Shown here piece after piece: positions 28,746 to 37,791 of a stretch of 64,000 bases of DNA (within the stretch, counting starts at the first letter, position 1; each line of letters begins with the position of its first letter). The stretch spans positions 124,001 to 188,000 of the forward strand of contig NZ_JABVXF010000002.1 of the NCBI RefSeq assembly GCF_013349995.1, in the 5' to 3' direction. This DNA comes from Pseudoalteromonas sp. 0303 (lineage in GTDB: Bacteria > Pseudomonadota > Gammaproteobacteria > Enterobacterales > Alteromonadaceae). The notes under the pieces are model-generated. The model searched no databases and was not told where the DNA came from. It worked only from the letters and a program-made list of their open reading frames with translations. A program made the position numbers and the translations under genes.

Positions 28746-28776
28746 ATAGCACTAGAGTATTTACTCAAACATAATA

Positions 28777-28815
28777 GGTAAAGCCAGTATTTAACAGGCT
28801 TTACCTTATTTTTAC
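28777..28815 (+). terminator. Intrinsic terminator after prmA
   Basis: A perfect 9-bp stem (GGTAAAGCC and its complement) with an 11-base loop is followed by TTATTTTTA. It separates prmA from the dusB-fis promoter region. Confidence 0.7.
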
Positions 28816-28840
28816 AGTTAGTAGTTTCTCACTTTTTTGT

Positions 28841-28952
28841 GAGTAAAATTTTTTCTGTTCAAATATCAAACAAATCAACCAGCCCGTCAAACTGTTATCA
28901 AAAGTCAATACGAAAAGAGCAAAAAAAAGTCACTTTTGTTCAATTTATAGCC
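28841..28952 (+). promoter_or_regulatory. Candidate Fis binding sites upstream of dusB-fis
   Basis: Three 15-base segments fit the degenerate Fis pattern (G and C fourteen bases apart around an AT-rich centre): GAGTAAAATTTTTTC at 28841-28855, GTTCAAATATCAAAC at 28857-28871, and GTTCAATTTATAGCC at 28938-28952. The last abuts the -35. Fis is known to repress its own promoter in E. coli. The pattern is loose, so individual sites are uncertain. Confidence 0.45.
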
Positions 28953-28953
28953 T

Positions 28954-28981
28954 TTGATTTTTGCTAAAAAAGCCGTAAACT
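28954..28981 (+). promoter_or_regulatory. Predicted dusB-fis promoter with GC-rich discriminator
   Basis: TTGATT and TAAACT are 16 bases apart, followed at once by TAGCGCCCC. A GC-rich discriminator is the hallmark of promoters under growth-rate and ppGpp control, as known for the fis promoter of E. coli. Confidence 0.6.
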
Positions 28982-29015
28982 TAGCGCCCCTTGAAAAGAG
29001 GCCAATTGAATAACA

Positions 29016-29987
29016 GTGCGTATCGGTTCATACCAACTTGAGAACAATGTAATTGTCGCGCCAATGGCAGGCATTACAGACAGACCATTTAGACAACTTT
29101 GCCGTCGCTTAGGTGCGGGCCTTGCTGTTTCTGAAATGCTCTCGTCAAACCCGAAAGTATGGAAAACCGAAAAATCGATGAACCGTATGGATCACAGCGG
29201 TGAGTCGGGAATTCGTTCGGTGCAAATCGCCGGAGCCGATCCTGAGCTTATGGCACAGGCAGCACAATTCAATGTCAGCAATGGTGCACAGATCATAGAT
29301 ATCAATATGGGGTGCCCAGCTAAAAAAGTGAATAAGAAACTCGCAGGCTCTGCCTTATTACAGTTTCCTGAATTAGTACAAGAGATACTCGATGCCGTTG
29401 TTAATGCTGTCGATGTCCCTGTCACTTTAAAAATCCGTACCGGATGGGATCAGGATAACCGTAATGGTGTCGAGATTGCGAGAATAGCTGAATGTTATGG
29501 CATTGCCTCACTGGCAGTACACGGGCGAACGCGCGCATGTATGTATAAAGGTGAAGCAGAGTACGCCACAATTAGGGATATTAAACGTTCAGTGTCTATC
29601 CCTGTCGTTGCCAATGGTGATATTACTTCACCAGAAAAAGCAAAGCAGGTTTTGGATTATACGGGTGCAGATGCCATTATGATTGGTCGAGCCGCCCAAG
29701 GTCGCCCTTGGATTTTTAGGGAGATAGACCACTATTTGCGAACTGGAGAACATTTGCCAGCACCTGAAATTTCAGAAGTGCGTAGCATTTTGATGGAGCA
29801 TTTAGACAATCTTCATCAGTTTTACGGGGAGCCAATGGGAGCGCGTATCGCTCGAAAGCATGTATCTTGGTATTTGCAAACCCATGACAGTGACGGTCAG
29901 TTTAGGCGAGTATTTAATGCGTTAGATAACCCACAGGCACAAGTCGACGCATTAGAAGAATACTTTAAAACACTAGCAGCTAACTAA
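29016..29987 (+). CDS. dusB: tRNA-dihydrouridine synthase B
   Basis: DusB reduces uridine to dihydrouridine at position 17 of the tRNA D-loop, using FMN and NADPH. The 323-residue protein is an FMN-binding TIM barrel. Conserved blocks are [13 protein letters not shown], the active-site [11 protein letters not shown] with catalytic Cys100, VKIRTG-like [10 protein letters not shown], and the FMN phosphate-binding [17 protein letters not shown]. It starts with GTG, aligned with the family N-terminus. It is the first gene of the dusB-fis operon, with 21 bases to fis. Confidence 0.97.
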   Translation: MRIGSYQLENNVIVAPMAGITDRPFRQLCRRLGAGLAVSEMLSSNPKVWKTEKSMNRMDHSGESGIRSVQIAGADPELMAQAAQFNVSNGAQIIDINMGCPAKKVNKKLAGSALLQFPELVQEILDAVVNAVDVPVTLKIRTGWDQDNRNGVEIARIAECYGIASLAVHGRTRACMYKGEAEYATIRDIKRSVSIPVVANGDITSPEKAKQVLDYTGADAIMIGRAAQGRPWIFREIDHYLRTGEHLPAPEISEVRSILMEHLDNLHQFYGEPMGARIARKHVSWYLQTHDSDGQFRRVFNALDNPQAQVDALEEYFKTLAAN

Positions 29988-30008
29988 GAAAGAAAGAGAC
30001 ATATAACG

Positions 30009-30299
30009 ATGTTCGAACAAAACGTGACTTCTCCATTTATCACAAACCCTCATGTACAGTCACACGAGAAACCACAGCCGTTGCGTGATGCAGTGAAAAA
30101 AGCTGTTCATCACTACCTAAAGCAACTTAATGGTCAAGACGTACAAGACGTATACGACCTTGTTCTTTCTGAGCTAGAAGCACCATTACTTGAAGAAGTA
30201 ATGACGTACACGCGTGGTAACCAAACTCGTGCTGCAATCTTACTAGGTATCAACCGTGGTACTTTACGTAAGAAGCTTAAAAAATACGGTATGAACTGA
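30009..30299 (+). CDS. fis: DNA-binding protein Fis
   Basis: Fis is a nucleoid-associated homodimer that bends DNA, activates rRNA promoters and is abundant in early exponential growth. The 96-residue protein is close to the E. coli one (98). The N-terminal beta-hairpin arm is followed by helices, and the C-terminal HTH is [20 protein letters not shown] (about 71-90). It lies in the dusB-fis operon; the candidate autoregulatory sites are upstream of dusB. Confidence 0.98.
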   Translation: MFEQNVTSPFITNPHVQSHEKPQPLRDAVKKAVHHYLKQLNGQDVQDVYDLVLSELEAPLLEEVMTYTRGNQTRAAILLGINRGTLRKKLKKYGMN

Positions 30300-30386
30300 T
30301 ACTGGTTATATTGAAATGGTAATCATTCTAACGAGCTATCGTTATAATTGCTTACAGCTTCATAGTAACTGGTAATAAGTTATTTG

Positions 30387-30413
30387 AAAAAAGCACCTTA
30401 GGGTGCTTTTTTT
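30387..30413 (+). terminator. Intrinsic terminator after fis
   Basis: AAAAAGCACC and its complement form a 10-bp stem around a TTAG loop, followed by seven T. Confidence 0.93.
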
Positions 30414-30444
30414 ATAGCTGTTAAAAACTATGCAAAATCCTCAC

Positions 30445-30468
30445 GCTTTAAACGTCGTTTTTTAAAGC
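30445..30468. repeat. Short inverted repeat upstream of purH
   Basis: GCTTTAAA and TTTAAAGC are exact inverted copies separated by eight bases, 62 bases upstream of the purH ATG. It does not match the PurR consensus well. It could be an operator or a leader hairpin. Confidence 0.4.
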
Positions 30469-30529
30469 AGATTCAGTTAAAATACCGCCTTTCTAAGCTA
30501 GCTCAAACATTGAGGTAATCAAAACTACA

Positions 30530-32116
30530 ATGGATACACATCGTCCAATTCGTCGCGCACTATTAAGTGTGTCAGATAAAACCGGTATCGTTGAATTTGC
30601 TCGCGCTCTTGAAGCACAAGGCGTGGATATTTTATCAACTGGCGGTACTTGCAAATTACTTGCTGATAACGGCATCAAAGTCACTGAAGTATCTGACCAT
30701 ACTGGTCACCCTGAGATCATGGATGGTCGCGTAAAAACACTTCATCCAAAAATTCACGGCGGCATCCTAGCGCGTCGCGGTCAAGATGAAGACGTAATGA
30801 GCGAGAATAACATCTCTGCTATCGATATCGTTGTAGTTAACTTATACCCCTTCGCAAACACTGTTGCGAAAGAAGACTGCAGCCTAGAAGATGCGATTGA
30901 AAACATTGATATCGGTGGTCCAACTATGGTTCGCGCTGCGGCGAAAAACCATAAAGACGTGACTATCGTGGTAAATGCAAAAGATTACGACCGCGTAATC
31001 AGCGAAATGCAAAGCAACAACGGTTCAACAACGTATAAAACACGTTTTGATCTAGCTATTGCTGCTTACGAGCACACAGCTCAGTACGATGGCATGATTG
31101 CAAACTACTTCGGCAAAATGGTTCCTGACTACACAGAAGAAGCTGCTGAAGAGACTAAGTTCCCACGCACTATCAACATGCAGTTCACTAAGAAGCAAGA
31201 TATGCGCTACGGTGAGAACTCACACCAAGACGCTGCTTTTTATGTTGAAAACGACTTAACTGAAGCATCTGTTGCGACTGCGGTTCAATTGCAAGGTAAA
31301 GCACTTTCTTACAACAACATTGCTGATACTGACGCAGCATTAGAGTGTGTAAAAGAATTCGACGTACCAGCGTGTGTTATCGTAAAACATGCGAACCCTT
31401 GTGGTGTGTCAATTGGTGACAACATTCTTGAAGCCTATGATCGCGCATTCAAAACTGACCCTACATCAGCATTTGGTGGCATCATCGCATTCAACAAAGA
31501 ACTTGATGCAGACACAGCTGAAGCAATTGTTGCTCGTCAATTCGTTGAAGTTATCATTGCACCTAAAGTATCTGAAGCTGCAGCCCAAATCGTATCTGCT
31601 AAGCAAAACGTACGTTTATTAGAATGTGGTGAATGGTCTGGTAATGCAACAGGTCACGACATCAAGCGTGTTAATGGCGGTATTCTAGTTCAAGACCGCG
31701 ACCTAGGCATGGTTACGCAAGGCGACCTTAAAGTTGTATCTAAGCGTCAACCAACTGAGCAAGAATTAAAAGATTTATTATTCTGCTGGAAAGTAGCTAA
31801 ATTCGTTAAGTCTAACGCAATCGTTTACGCACGTGACGGTATGACGATTGGTGTAGGCGCAGGTCAAATGAGCCGTGTTTATTCAGCGAAAATTGCTGGT
31901 ATCAAAGCCGCTGACGAAAACCTTGAAGTAAAAGGTTCAGTTATGGCATCAGATGCATTCTTCCCATTCCGTGACGGTATTGATGCAGCAGCAGAGGCTG
32001 GCATCACCGCTGTTATTCAACCAGGTGGTTCAATGCGCGATGAAGAAGTTATCGCTGCAGCTGACGAAGCTGGTATGGCAATGGTATTTACAGGTATGCG
32101 CCATTTCCGCCACTAA
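30530..32116 (+). CDS. purH: Bifunctional AICAR formyltransferase / IMP cyclohydrolase
   Basis: PurH performs the last two steps of IMP synthesis. The 528-residue protein has the N-terminal MGS-like IMP cyclohydrolase domain ([19 protein letters not shown], then STGGT and [16 protein letters not shown]). The AICAR transformylase domain follows, with the conserved Lys-His pair in [12 protein letters not shown] and the C-terminal [18 protein letters not shown]. Length and motifs match E. coli PurH (529). Unlike in E. coli, purD does not follow directly: an exported methyltransferase-like gene and a terminator lie between. Confidence 0.98.
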   Translation: MDTHRPIRRALLSVSDKTGIVEFARALEAQGVDILSTGGTCKLLADNGIKVTEVSDHTGHPEIMDGRVKTLHPKIHGGILARRGQDEDVMSENNISAIDIVVVNLYPFANTVAKEDCSLEDAIENIDIGGPTMVRAAAKNHKDVTIVVNAKDYDRVISEMQSNNGSTTYKTRFDLAIAAYEHTAQYDGMIANYFGKMVPDYTEEAAEETKFPRTINMQFTKKQDMRYGENSHQDAAFYVENDLTEASVATAVQLQGKALSYNNIADTDAALECVKEFDVPACVIVKHANPCGVSIGDNILEAYDRAFKTDPTSAFGGIIAFNKELDADTAEAIVARQFVEVIIAPKVSEAAAQIVSAKQNVRLLECGEWSGNATGHDIKRVNGGILVQDRDLGMVTQGDLKVVSKRQPTEQELKDLLFCWKVAKFVKSNAIVYARDGMTIGVGAGQMSRVYSAKIAGIKAADENLEVKGSVMASDAFFPFRDGIDAAAEAGITAVIQPGGSMRDEEVIAAADEAGMAMVFTGMRHFRH

Positions 32117-32122
32117 TCACAT

Positions 32123-32151
32123 AAAGGGTTAAGCACATAGCTTAACCCTTT
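32123..32151 (+). terminator. Intrinsic terminator after purH
   Basis: A perfect 12-bp stem (AAAGGGTTAAGC and its complement) with an ACATA loop is followed by T-rich sequence. It lies within seven bases of the purH stop. Confidence 0.92.
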
Positions 32152-32218
32152 TTGTTTGCCACAAATTCACGTATTCTGATTAATAATAATAATTACCCAT
32201 ATAATGAAGGAACAGATG

Positions 32219-33040
32219 ATGAAATTTGCCGTAAAATCGTTACTTGTTGCCAGCCTTGCACTGACATCAGCACAGGCTTTAAGCCATTCTCATGAATCAG
32301 CGCTTACACAAGCTGTGCAATCAAGCGAACGTGATGCTAAAAATAGCGCACGTGATCAATATCGCCATCCAGTTGAGACACTTGAGTTCTTTGGCTTTAA
32401 GCCAAACATGACAGTTGTTGAAATTGCACCGGGCGGTGGCTGGTATAGCGAAATTCTTGCGCCAGCTGTAAAAGGCCATGGTGTTTACTACGCGGCACAT
32501 TTCCCTGCTGATTCTGAGGTGGGTTATTACCAACGTTCATTAGCTGGTTTTAAGAAAAAGATGAGCGATGACGCACGCTTCAGTGAAGTTAAACTAACTG
32601 AATTTGCGCCAGTAACACATCTTGATATTGCACCAGCGGGTAGCGCAGATCTTGTCTTAACATTTAGAAATGTACACAACTGGTACATGGGTAAAGATAA
32701 AGAAGGCGCGTTAAGTGCGTTTAAAGCATTTTATAAAGCACTTAAACCAGGCGGCACTTTAGGTGTGGTTGAACACCGCCTACCTGAAGCGCGCAGCGAC
32801 GAAGATCAGAAATCATCAGGTTATATGAAGCAAAGCTATGTAATTGAAATTGCAAAGCAGGCTGGCTTTGAACTAGTGGCAATCAGTGACATTAATGCAA
32901 ACCCTCTTGATACAGCGGATCACCCTAAAGGGGTGTGGACACTACCACCACGTTTAGCACTTGACGAAAAAGATGCTGCTAAATATAAAGCGATTGGTGA
33001 GAGTGATCGTATGACGCTGAAGTTTAAAAAACCGCTATAA
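32219..33040 (+). CDS. Exported class I SAM-methyltransferase-like protein
   Basis: This protein of about 273 residues starts MKFAVKSLLVASLALTSAQA, a clear signal peptide. A methyltransferase fold follows: motif I is VVEIAPGGGWYSEILAPAV, and there is a downstream ADLVLTFRNVHNWYMG and LKPGGTLGVVEHR. It belongs to a family of predicted methyltransferases, often annotated only by fold. Export is puzzling because SAM is cytoplasmic. AAGGA lies seven bases before the chosen ATG; two ATGs at 32204 and 32216 are also in frame. purD follows after 15 bases, so the two are probably co-transcribed. Confidence 0.85.
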   Translation: MKFAVKSLLVASLALTSAQALSHSHESALTQAVQSSERDAKNSARDQYRHPVETLEFFGFKPNMTVVEIAPGGGWYSEILAPAVKGHGVYYAAHFPADSEVGYYQRSLAGFKKKMSDDARFSEVKLTEFAPVTHLDIAPAGSADLVLTFRNVHNWYMGKDKEGALSAFKAFYKALKPGGTLGVVEHRLPEARSDEDQKSSGYMKQSYVIEIAKQAGFELVAISDINANPLDTADHPKGVWTLPPRLALDEKDAAKYKAIGESDRMTLKFKKPL

Positions 33041-33055
33041 ATAGGATTATACGCC

Positions 33056-34342
33056 ATGAATGTACTTGTCATCGGCAGTGGCGGCCGCGAACACGCTCTT
33101 GCGTTTAAGGCTGCACAAAATACTAAAGTAAACACCGTTTTCGTTGCTCCAGGTAACGCAGGTACTGCACTAGAGCCAAAACTTGAAAACGTTGCTATCA
33201 ACGTTGAAGACCTAGCAGGTTTAGTTACTTTTGCTAAAGAAAACAACGTTGAGTTAACTATTGTTGGTCCAGAAGTACCGCTTGTTTTAGGTGTCGTTGA
33301 TACTTTCCGTGAAAACGGTTTAGCTATCTTCGGCCCAACAGCAGGTGCTGCACAGCTAGAAGGCTCTAAGTCATTCACTAAAGACTTCTTAGCACGTCAC
33401 GATATTCCAACTGCTGACTACCAAACGTTTGAACAAATCGATCCTGCACTTGCTTACCTAAAGGAAAAAGGTGCGCCTATTGTTATTAAAGCTGATGGCT
33501 TAGCAGCAGGTAAAGGCGTTATCGTTGCAATGACTGAGCTTGAAGCTGAAGAAGCTATCCGCGATATGCTTGCAGGCAACAGCTTTGGTGAAGCGGGTAG
33601 CCGCGTGGTTATCGAAGAGTTCTTAGAAGGCGAAGAAGCCTCTTTCATCGTGATGGTTGATGGCAAAAACGTACTGCCATTCGCAACTAGCCAAGACCAC
33701 AAACGCGCTTACAACGGTGACCAAGGTCCGAACACTGGCGGCATGGGTGCATACTCACCGGCTCCAGTGGTGACTGATGAAATTCATCAACGTATTATGA
33801 ACGAAGTGATCAACCCAACGGTTGAAGGTATGGCAAAAGAAGGCCACCCATACACTGGTTTCTTATACGCTGGTTTAATGATCACCGCTGATGGTACGCC
33901 AAAAGTAATCGAATACAACTGTCGTTTTGGCGACCCTGAAACACAACCTATGATGCTTCGTCTTAAGTCTGACCTTGTTGAGCTTATCGAAGCGGCTAAC
34001 CGTGAAGAACTAGATAAAACAGCAATCGAGTTCGACCCGCGTGCAGCAGTCGGTGTTGTATTAGCAGCAAAAGGCTACCCAGATAGCTACCCGAAAGGTG
34101 ATGCAATCAGCGGCTTGCAAGTTACTTACCCTGAAGGTGAGAAAGTATTCCACGCAGGTACTAAGCAAGATGGCGAAAACGTTGTAACTGCTGGCGGTCG
34201 TGTGCTTTGTGCTACTGCACTTGGCAACACAGTAACCGAAGCGCAACAACGTGCTTATAAACTGGTTGAACAAATCAGCTGGGAAGGCATGGAATATCGT
34301 ACTGATATCGCTTACCGTGCAATTGCTCGCGAACAGAATTAA
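33056..34342 (+). CDS. purD: Phosphoribosylamine-glycine ligase
   Basis: PurD joins phosphoribosylamine and glycine with ATP to make GAR, the second step of purine synthesis. The 428-residue protein is an ATP-grasp enzyme of normal length. Conserved features are the N-terminal MNVLVIGSGGREHALAFKA, the ATP loop around LAAGKGVIVA, the SQDHKRAYNGDQGPNTGGMG signature, and the metal-binding EYNCRFGDPETQ. It is downstream of the exported methyltransferase-like gene and ends at a strong terminator. Confidence 0.98.
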   Translation: MNVLVIGSGGREHALAFKAAQNTKVNTVFVAPGNAGTALEPKLENVAINVEDLAGLVTFAKENNVELTIVGPEVPLVLGVVDTFRENGLAIFGPTAGAAQLEGSKSFTKDFLARHDIPTADYQTFEQIDPALAYLKEKGAPIVIKADGLAAGKGVIVAMTELEAEEAIRDMLAGNSFGEAGSRVVIEEFLEGEEASFIVMVDGKNVLPFATSQDHKRAYNGDQGPNTGGMGAYSPAPVVTDEIHQRIMNEVINPTVEGMAKEGHPYTGFLYAGLMITADGTPKVIEYNCRFGDPETQPMMLRLKSDLVELIEAANREELDKTAIEFDPRAAVGVVLAAKGYPDSYPKGDAISGLQVTYPEGEKVFHAGTKQDGENVVTAGGRVLCATALGNTVTEAQQRAYKLVEQISWEGMEYRTDIAYRAIAREQN

Positions 34343-34363
34343 GGTCAAACCAGTCTAATTCTG

Positions 34364-34392
34364 AAAAAAGCGCAGTTTATCTGCGCTTTTTT
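34364..34392 (+). terminator. Intrinsic terminator after purD
   Basis: A 12-bp stem (AAAAAAGCGCAG and its complement) with a TTTAT loop ends in six T. Confidence 0.94.
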
Positions 34393-34436
34393 AATGCTAC
34401 ACTGTTAAGAACATTTACCTAGATAAAGAACTAATT

Positions 34437-36935
34437 TTGAATAATAAAGCACTGAAATATAACTTTGTTTCATTTCTTATTCTGACAATTTTGTTTTTTA
34501 TCATTGCTACCCTAGCTGCACATTTAGCCAGCCCTACCCGCTACACCATAGATAAAACAGCCCCCATCTACAGTAATACAGCTTATCGAATTGATAGTAG
34601 TAAGGCGCTGACTCTCGAGCAGTTTTTAGCTGAACCAGACAAACTTAAACAGCGTCCTTTTAAAGATGTTGAGTGGGATTTAGCGGCGCAAGATTATTGG
34701 TTAAAGCTTGATTTAGAAAACCGTCAAGCAAAGCCTGTTGAGCTGGCGATTCACTTTGATAACCCTATGGTTGATTATCTTAGCGTTTATCATGTTGATG
34801 ATAAGGGGCAGCTTATAGATACAACCGAGCTGGGTGATAAAGTATCTGGTCTTAGTTTGTTTCAATACAGTACACCGCACAGCATGCTTACAATGCAGGG
34901 CTATGAGCAAACATCCCTCATTATAAAAATTGATACGGTTGGTATTAGCAAAACACCTATTAATATTTATGGTGAAAAAGAGTTTCAAGATTTACTACGT
35001 TCGCAATCAGGAATTTGGGGGATCTTCATTGGTGTGCTGATCATGGCTGCCCTGTATAACTTGGTATTATTTTTAGGGATCCGTGATCGCGTCTACCTTA
35101 TTTATATAGGCTACATCATCTCAGCACTGTTACTTATGGGCTCAGTGCTCGGCTTTGGTTTTTACTTATGGCCGTTATCGTGGCAAATCTTTTTTAATGA
35201 GCAAGTGGTCTTCAGTAACTATGCGATTGCATTTTTCACCGTGGCGTTTTGCACTATGTTCTTACGCTACCATAAAGACAATTGCCGCCTATACAAGCTT
35301 AGTATCAGCTTTTTAGCCCTGCTGTTTAGCCTCAGTCTTATCAGCTTTTTTATGCTGGAATACCATTCTTCAAAAATCTTTTTTGCCATCATGGTGCCGT
35401 TATACATTCTATGTATTTGCATGATTTACAAAAAGTTGGTGAGCGGTTTTCGGTGGGCAAAGTTTTATGTCATGTCGTGGGTGCCATTGATTGTAGGCGC
35501 AGCCATTCAGCCGTTAGAATTAACTGGCTTTATTCCCTACAGCTTTGCAGTTAGGCACATATTTTTAGTCGCCATTCTCTGTGAGATTGTGCTTATGGCA
35601 ATGGCGCTGGCAGACCGGGTGCGTTATCAACGTGAAAAAGCGCTGTATCATGCAACCCATACCCAACAAACTGAGCTACTCAACCAAGCAATGCTCAAAC
35701 AAGCCTATATGGCGATTGCCTCGGGGCATAGACTCGCTAATCTTTGTTTAGTGAAAATAGAGCAATTTAATGCCCTAATGAGCATTCTAAAGCCAAGCCA
35801 AAGCAGCCAAATAATTATCACTGTGGCTCAATCTTTAGAGCATCAAATTAATAAGAATAGGCAATTTATTAATTTAGAGTCAGCGCTAGATAACAGTCCA
35901 AAAGTGGCTGACTTAGGCAATGGTGTACTGGCTTTTATTTCTACCAAAATTCAATCACAAGCAGAGCTACACCAAGAACTTAGCAACTTATGCAAACAGC
36001 TGCCTAAGCAATATAAAGTGGCAGGCTTAGACCTGCAGCTTTACTACCGCTATAGCATTACCGAACCGGTTAGTGATGATGGCTTTGATATTTGGCTACA
36101 ACGTGGCTACCTAGGGTTGTCACAAAAGCAGCAAAACATCGACTTTACTACACCGCATATCGATATGGATGTCAGCCTTGCCGCTGAGTTACAACAAGCA
36201 ATGCGAAGCAATACCTTAGCCATTTACTTACAGCCCATTATTAATTTACGCAATGGTGCTATCTGTGGCGCAGAGGCATTGTTACGCTGGCCTACAGCGG
36301 GTAAATACCTGGACATTGAGCAACTCATTTTATTGGCTGAACGTACTGGTTTAATTAACGAGTTGAGCTTATGGGTGATTGATCAGGCTTGCCTAGCAGC
36401 TGCCCAGCTTAATCGACAAGGCTATCGCGAGCATACCATTAGCGTTAATTTAAGTGCCAAAAATCTAGCTATCCCAAAGCTTGTCGAAAAAGTCGAAAAC
36501 ACCATTTTAAAGCATGGCATTACTGCGGATCAGTTAAAGTTTGAGTTAACTGAGTTTGCGCTTATCAAAAACCATGATGAAATGGTTAGCTTTATCAGCG
36601 AACTTAATAAACTCGGTAGCAAGGTGGTACTCGATGATTTTGGTACTGGTTACTCGTCGTTAAACTATTTGGTAAATTATTCATTTAGCACGATTAAAGT
36701 CGATAAGAGCTTTATTCTTGATTTAGTGAATAACACCACCAACCAGGTAGTGGTAAAAACCGCCATTGATATGGCTCATAACCTTGATATGAATATCACC
36801 ATCGAAGGCATTGAAGACCAAGAAACAGAAAAAATGCTGATCAAGATGGGCGCAGATCAAGGGCAAGGCTATTATTACAGCAAAGCGGTGCCAATTAATG
36901 AGTATCTAAGCTTTATTGCCTCACAATTCAAATAG
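34437..36935 (+). CDS. 7TMR-DISM membrane receptor with EAL phosphodiesterase domain
   Basis: This 832-residue membrane protein has an N-terminal helix (about 10-30), a periplasmic 7TMR-DISM type 2 sensor domain (about 40-180), and seven membrane helices (about 190-395). A degenerate GGDEF-like region (about 410-570) has LGNGVLAF where the active motif would be. The C-terminal EAL domain (about 580-825) has catalytic features AEALLRW, NLSAKN, ELTEFAL, DDFGTGYSSLNYL and IEGIE. It is therefore predicted to degrade c-di-GMP in response to an external signal. The start is TTG; no ATG or GTG is available between the upstream stop and the first helix. Its ligand is unknown. Confidence 0.88.
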   Translation: MNNKALKYNFVSFLILTILFFIIATLAAHLASPTRYTIDKTAPIYSNTAYRIDSSKALTLEQFLAEPDKLKQRPFKDVEWDLAAQDYWLKLDLENRQAKPVELAIHFDNPMVDYLSVYHVDDKGQLIDTTELGDKVSGLSLFQYSTPHSMLTMQGYEQTSLIIKIDTVGISKTPINIYGEKEFQDLLRSQSGIWGIFIGVLIMAALYNLVLFLGIRDRVYLIYIGYIISALLLMGSVLGFGFYLWPLSWQIFFNEQVVFSNYAIAFFTVAFCTMFLRYHKDNCRLYKLSISFLALLFSLSLISFFMLEYHSSKIFFAIMVPLYILCICMIYKKLVSGFRWAKFYVMSWVPLIVGAAIQPLELTGFIPYSFAVRHIFLVAILCEIVLMAMALADRVRYQREKALYHATHTQQTELLNQAMLKQAYMAIASGHRLANLCLVKIEQFNALMSILKPSQSSQIIITVAQSLEHQINKNRQFINLESALDNSPKVADLGNGVLAFISTKIQSQAELHQELSNLCKQLPKQYKVAGLDLQLYYRYSITEPVSDDGFDIWLQRGYLGLSQKQQNIDFTTPHIDMDVSLAAELQQAMRSNTLAIYLQPIINLRNGAICGAEALLRWPTAGKYLDIEQLILLAERTGLINELSLWVIDQACLAAAQLNRQGYREHTISVNLSAKNLAIPKLVEKVENTILKHGITADQLKFELTEFALIKNHDEMVSFISELNKLGSKVVLDDFGTGYSSLNYLVNYSFSTIKVDKSFILDLVNNTTNQVVVKTAIDMAHNLDMNITIEGIEDQETEKMLIKMGADQGQGYYYSKAVPINEYLSFIASQFK

Positions 36936-36981
36936 GCCGTGTTACACTGCCCTTTTTAACATCTTTAGGGGCCATGTAAAG

Positions 36982-37791
36982 ATGCAAGGTACGATCAGAA
37001 AATTAAAGTCGACACTGACTTCTCCTGTCGAATATCAATTACCTATCGGTGATGAGCTAGTTTCATTAAATGACTATATTGGTAAGCCGCTCACACTGAC
37101 TTTTACCGGCAATATTTTTTGCTGTAACTGTGGTAAGAAAACCAAGAAAAGCTACTCTCAAGGCCACTGTTTTGTGTGTATGCGCAAACTGGCTAGCTGT
37201 GACATGTGTATCATGAAACCTGAAACGTGCCACTTTGATAAAGGCACCTGTCGTGAGCCACAGTGGGGTGAAGAAAACTGCATGATCCCGCACTACGTAT
37301 ATTTAGCCAACACTTCAGGCCTAAAAGTAGGTATTACCCGCCATACTCAAATTCCTACACGCTGGATTGACCAAGGTGCGACGCAAGCTTTACCTATCTT
37401 CAAAGTACAAACCCGTCTTCAATCGGGTTTAGTTGAGGTTGCCTTAGCCGAATTTATTGCTGATAAAACCAATTGGCGAAACATGCTAAAAGGCCAATCT
37501 GAAGCGATTGATTTAAAAGCTGCTGCTGCAGAGTTGATCCCACAGATTGATGCTAAGTTGAGTGAACTTGCAGAGCTATTTGGCGCAACAGCCATTGAAA
37601 AGCTCGATGAAGATGTAGTTGAGCTAGACTACCCAGTAAGTGAATACCCAAGCAAAATCAGCTCTTTCAATTTTGATAAAGCACCAGAAGTATCTGGTAT
37701 TTTAAAAGGCATTAAAGGCCAGTACTTAATTTTTGATACTGGCGTCATTAATATTCGTAAGTTCACTTCTTACGAAATTAGCCTAGCTTAG
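36982..37791 (+). CDS. DUF2797 family protein
   Basis: This 269-residue cytoplasmic protein has a Cys-rich N-terminal third (CCNCGKKTKKSYSQGHCFVC, then CDMCIMKPETCHF), which resembles a zinc-ribbon pair. The domain containing YLANTSGLKVGITRHTQIPTRWIDQGA looks GIY-YIG-like in outline. It matches the DUF2797 family. I use the ATG at 36982, where the family begins; an earlier in-frame ATG at 36916 lies inside the preceding gene. Its stop overlaps the stop of the converging c-di-GMP gene by four bases. Function unknown. Confidence 0.82.
   Translation: MQGTIRKLKSTLTSPVEYQLPIGDELVSLNDYIGKPLTLTFTGNIFCCNCGKKTKKSYSQGHCFVCMRKLASCDMCIMKPETCHFDKGTCREPQWGEENCMIPHYVYLANTSGLKVGITRHTQIPTRWIDQGATQALPIFKVQTRLQSGLVEVALAEFIADKTNWRNMLKGQSEAIDLKAAAAELIPQIDAKLSELAELFGATAIEKLDEDVVELDYPVSEYPSKISSFNFDKAPEVSGILKGIKGQYLIFDTGVINIRKFTSYEISLA

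Noticed and set aside
30445-30468. PurR operator ahead of purH
   Set aside because: The inverted repeat lacks the central CG-containing core of the known PUR box, so it is listed only as a repeat.
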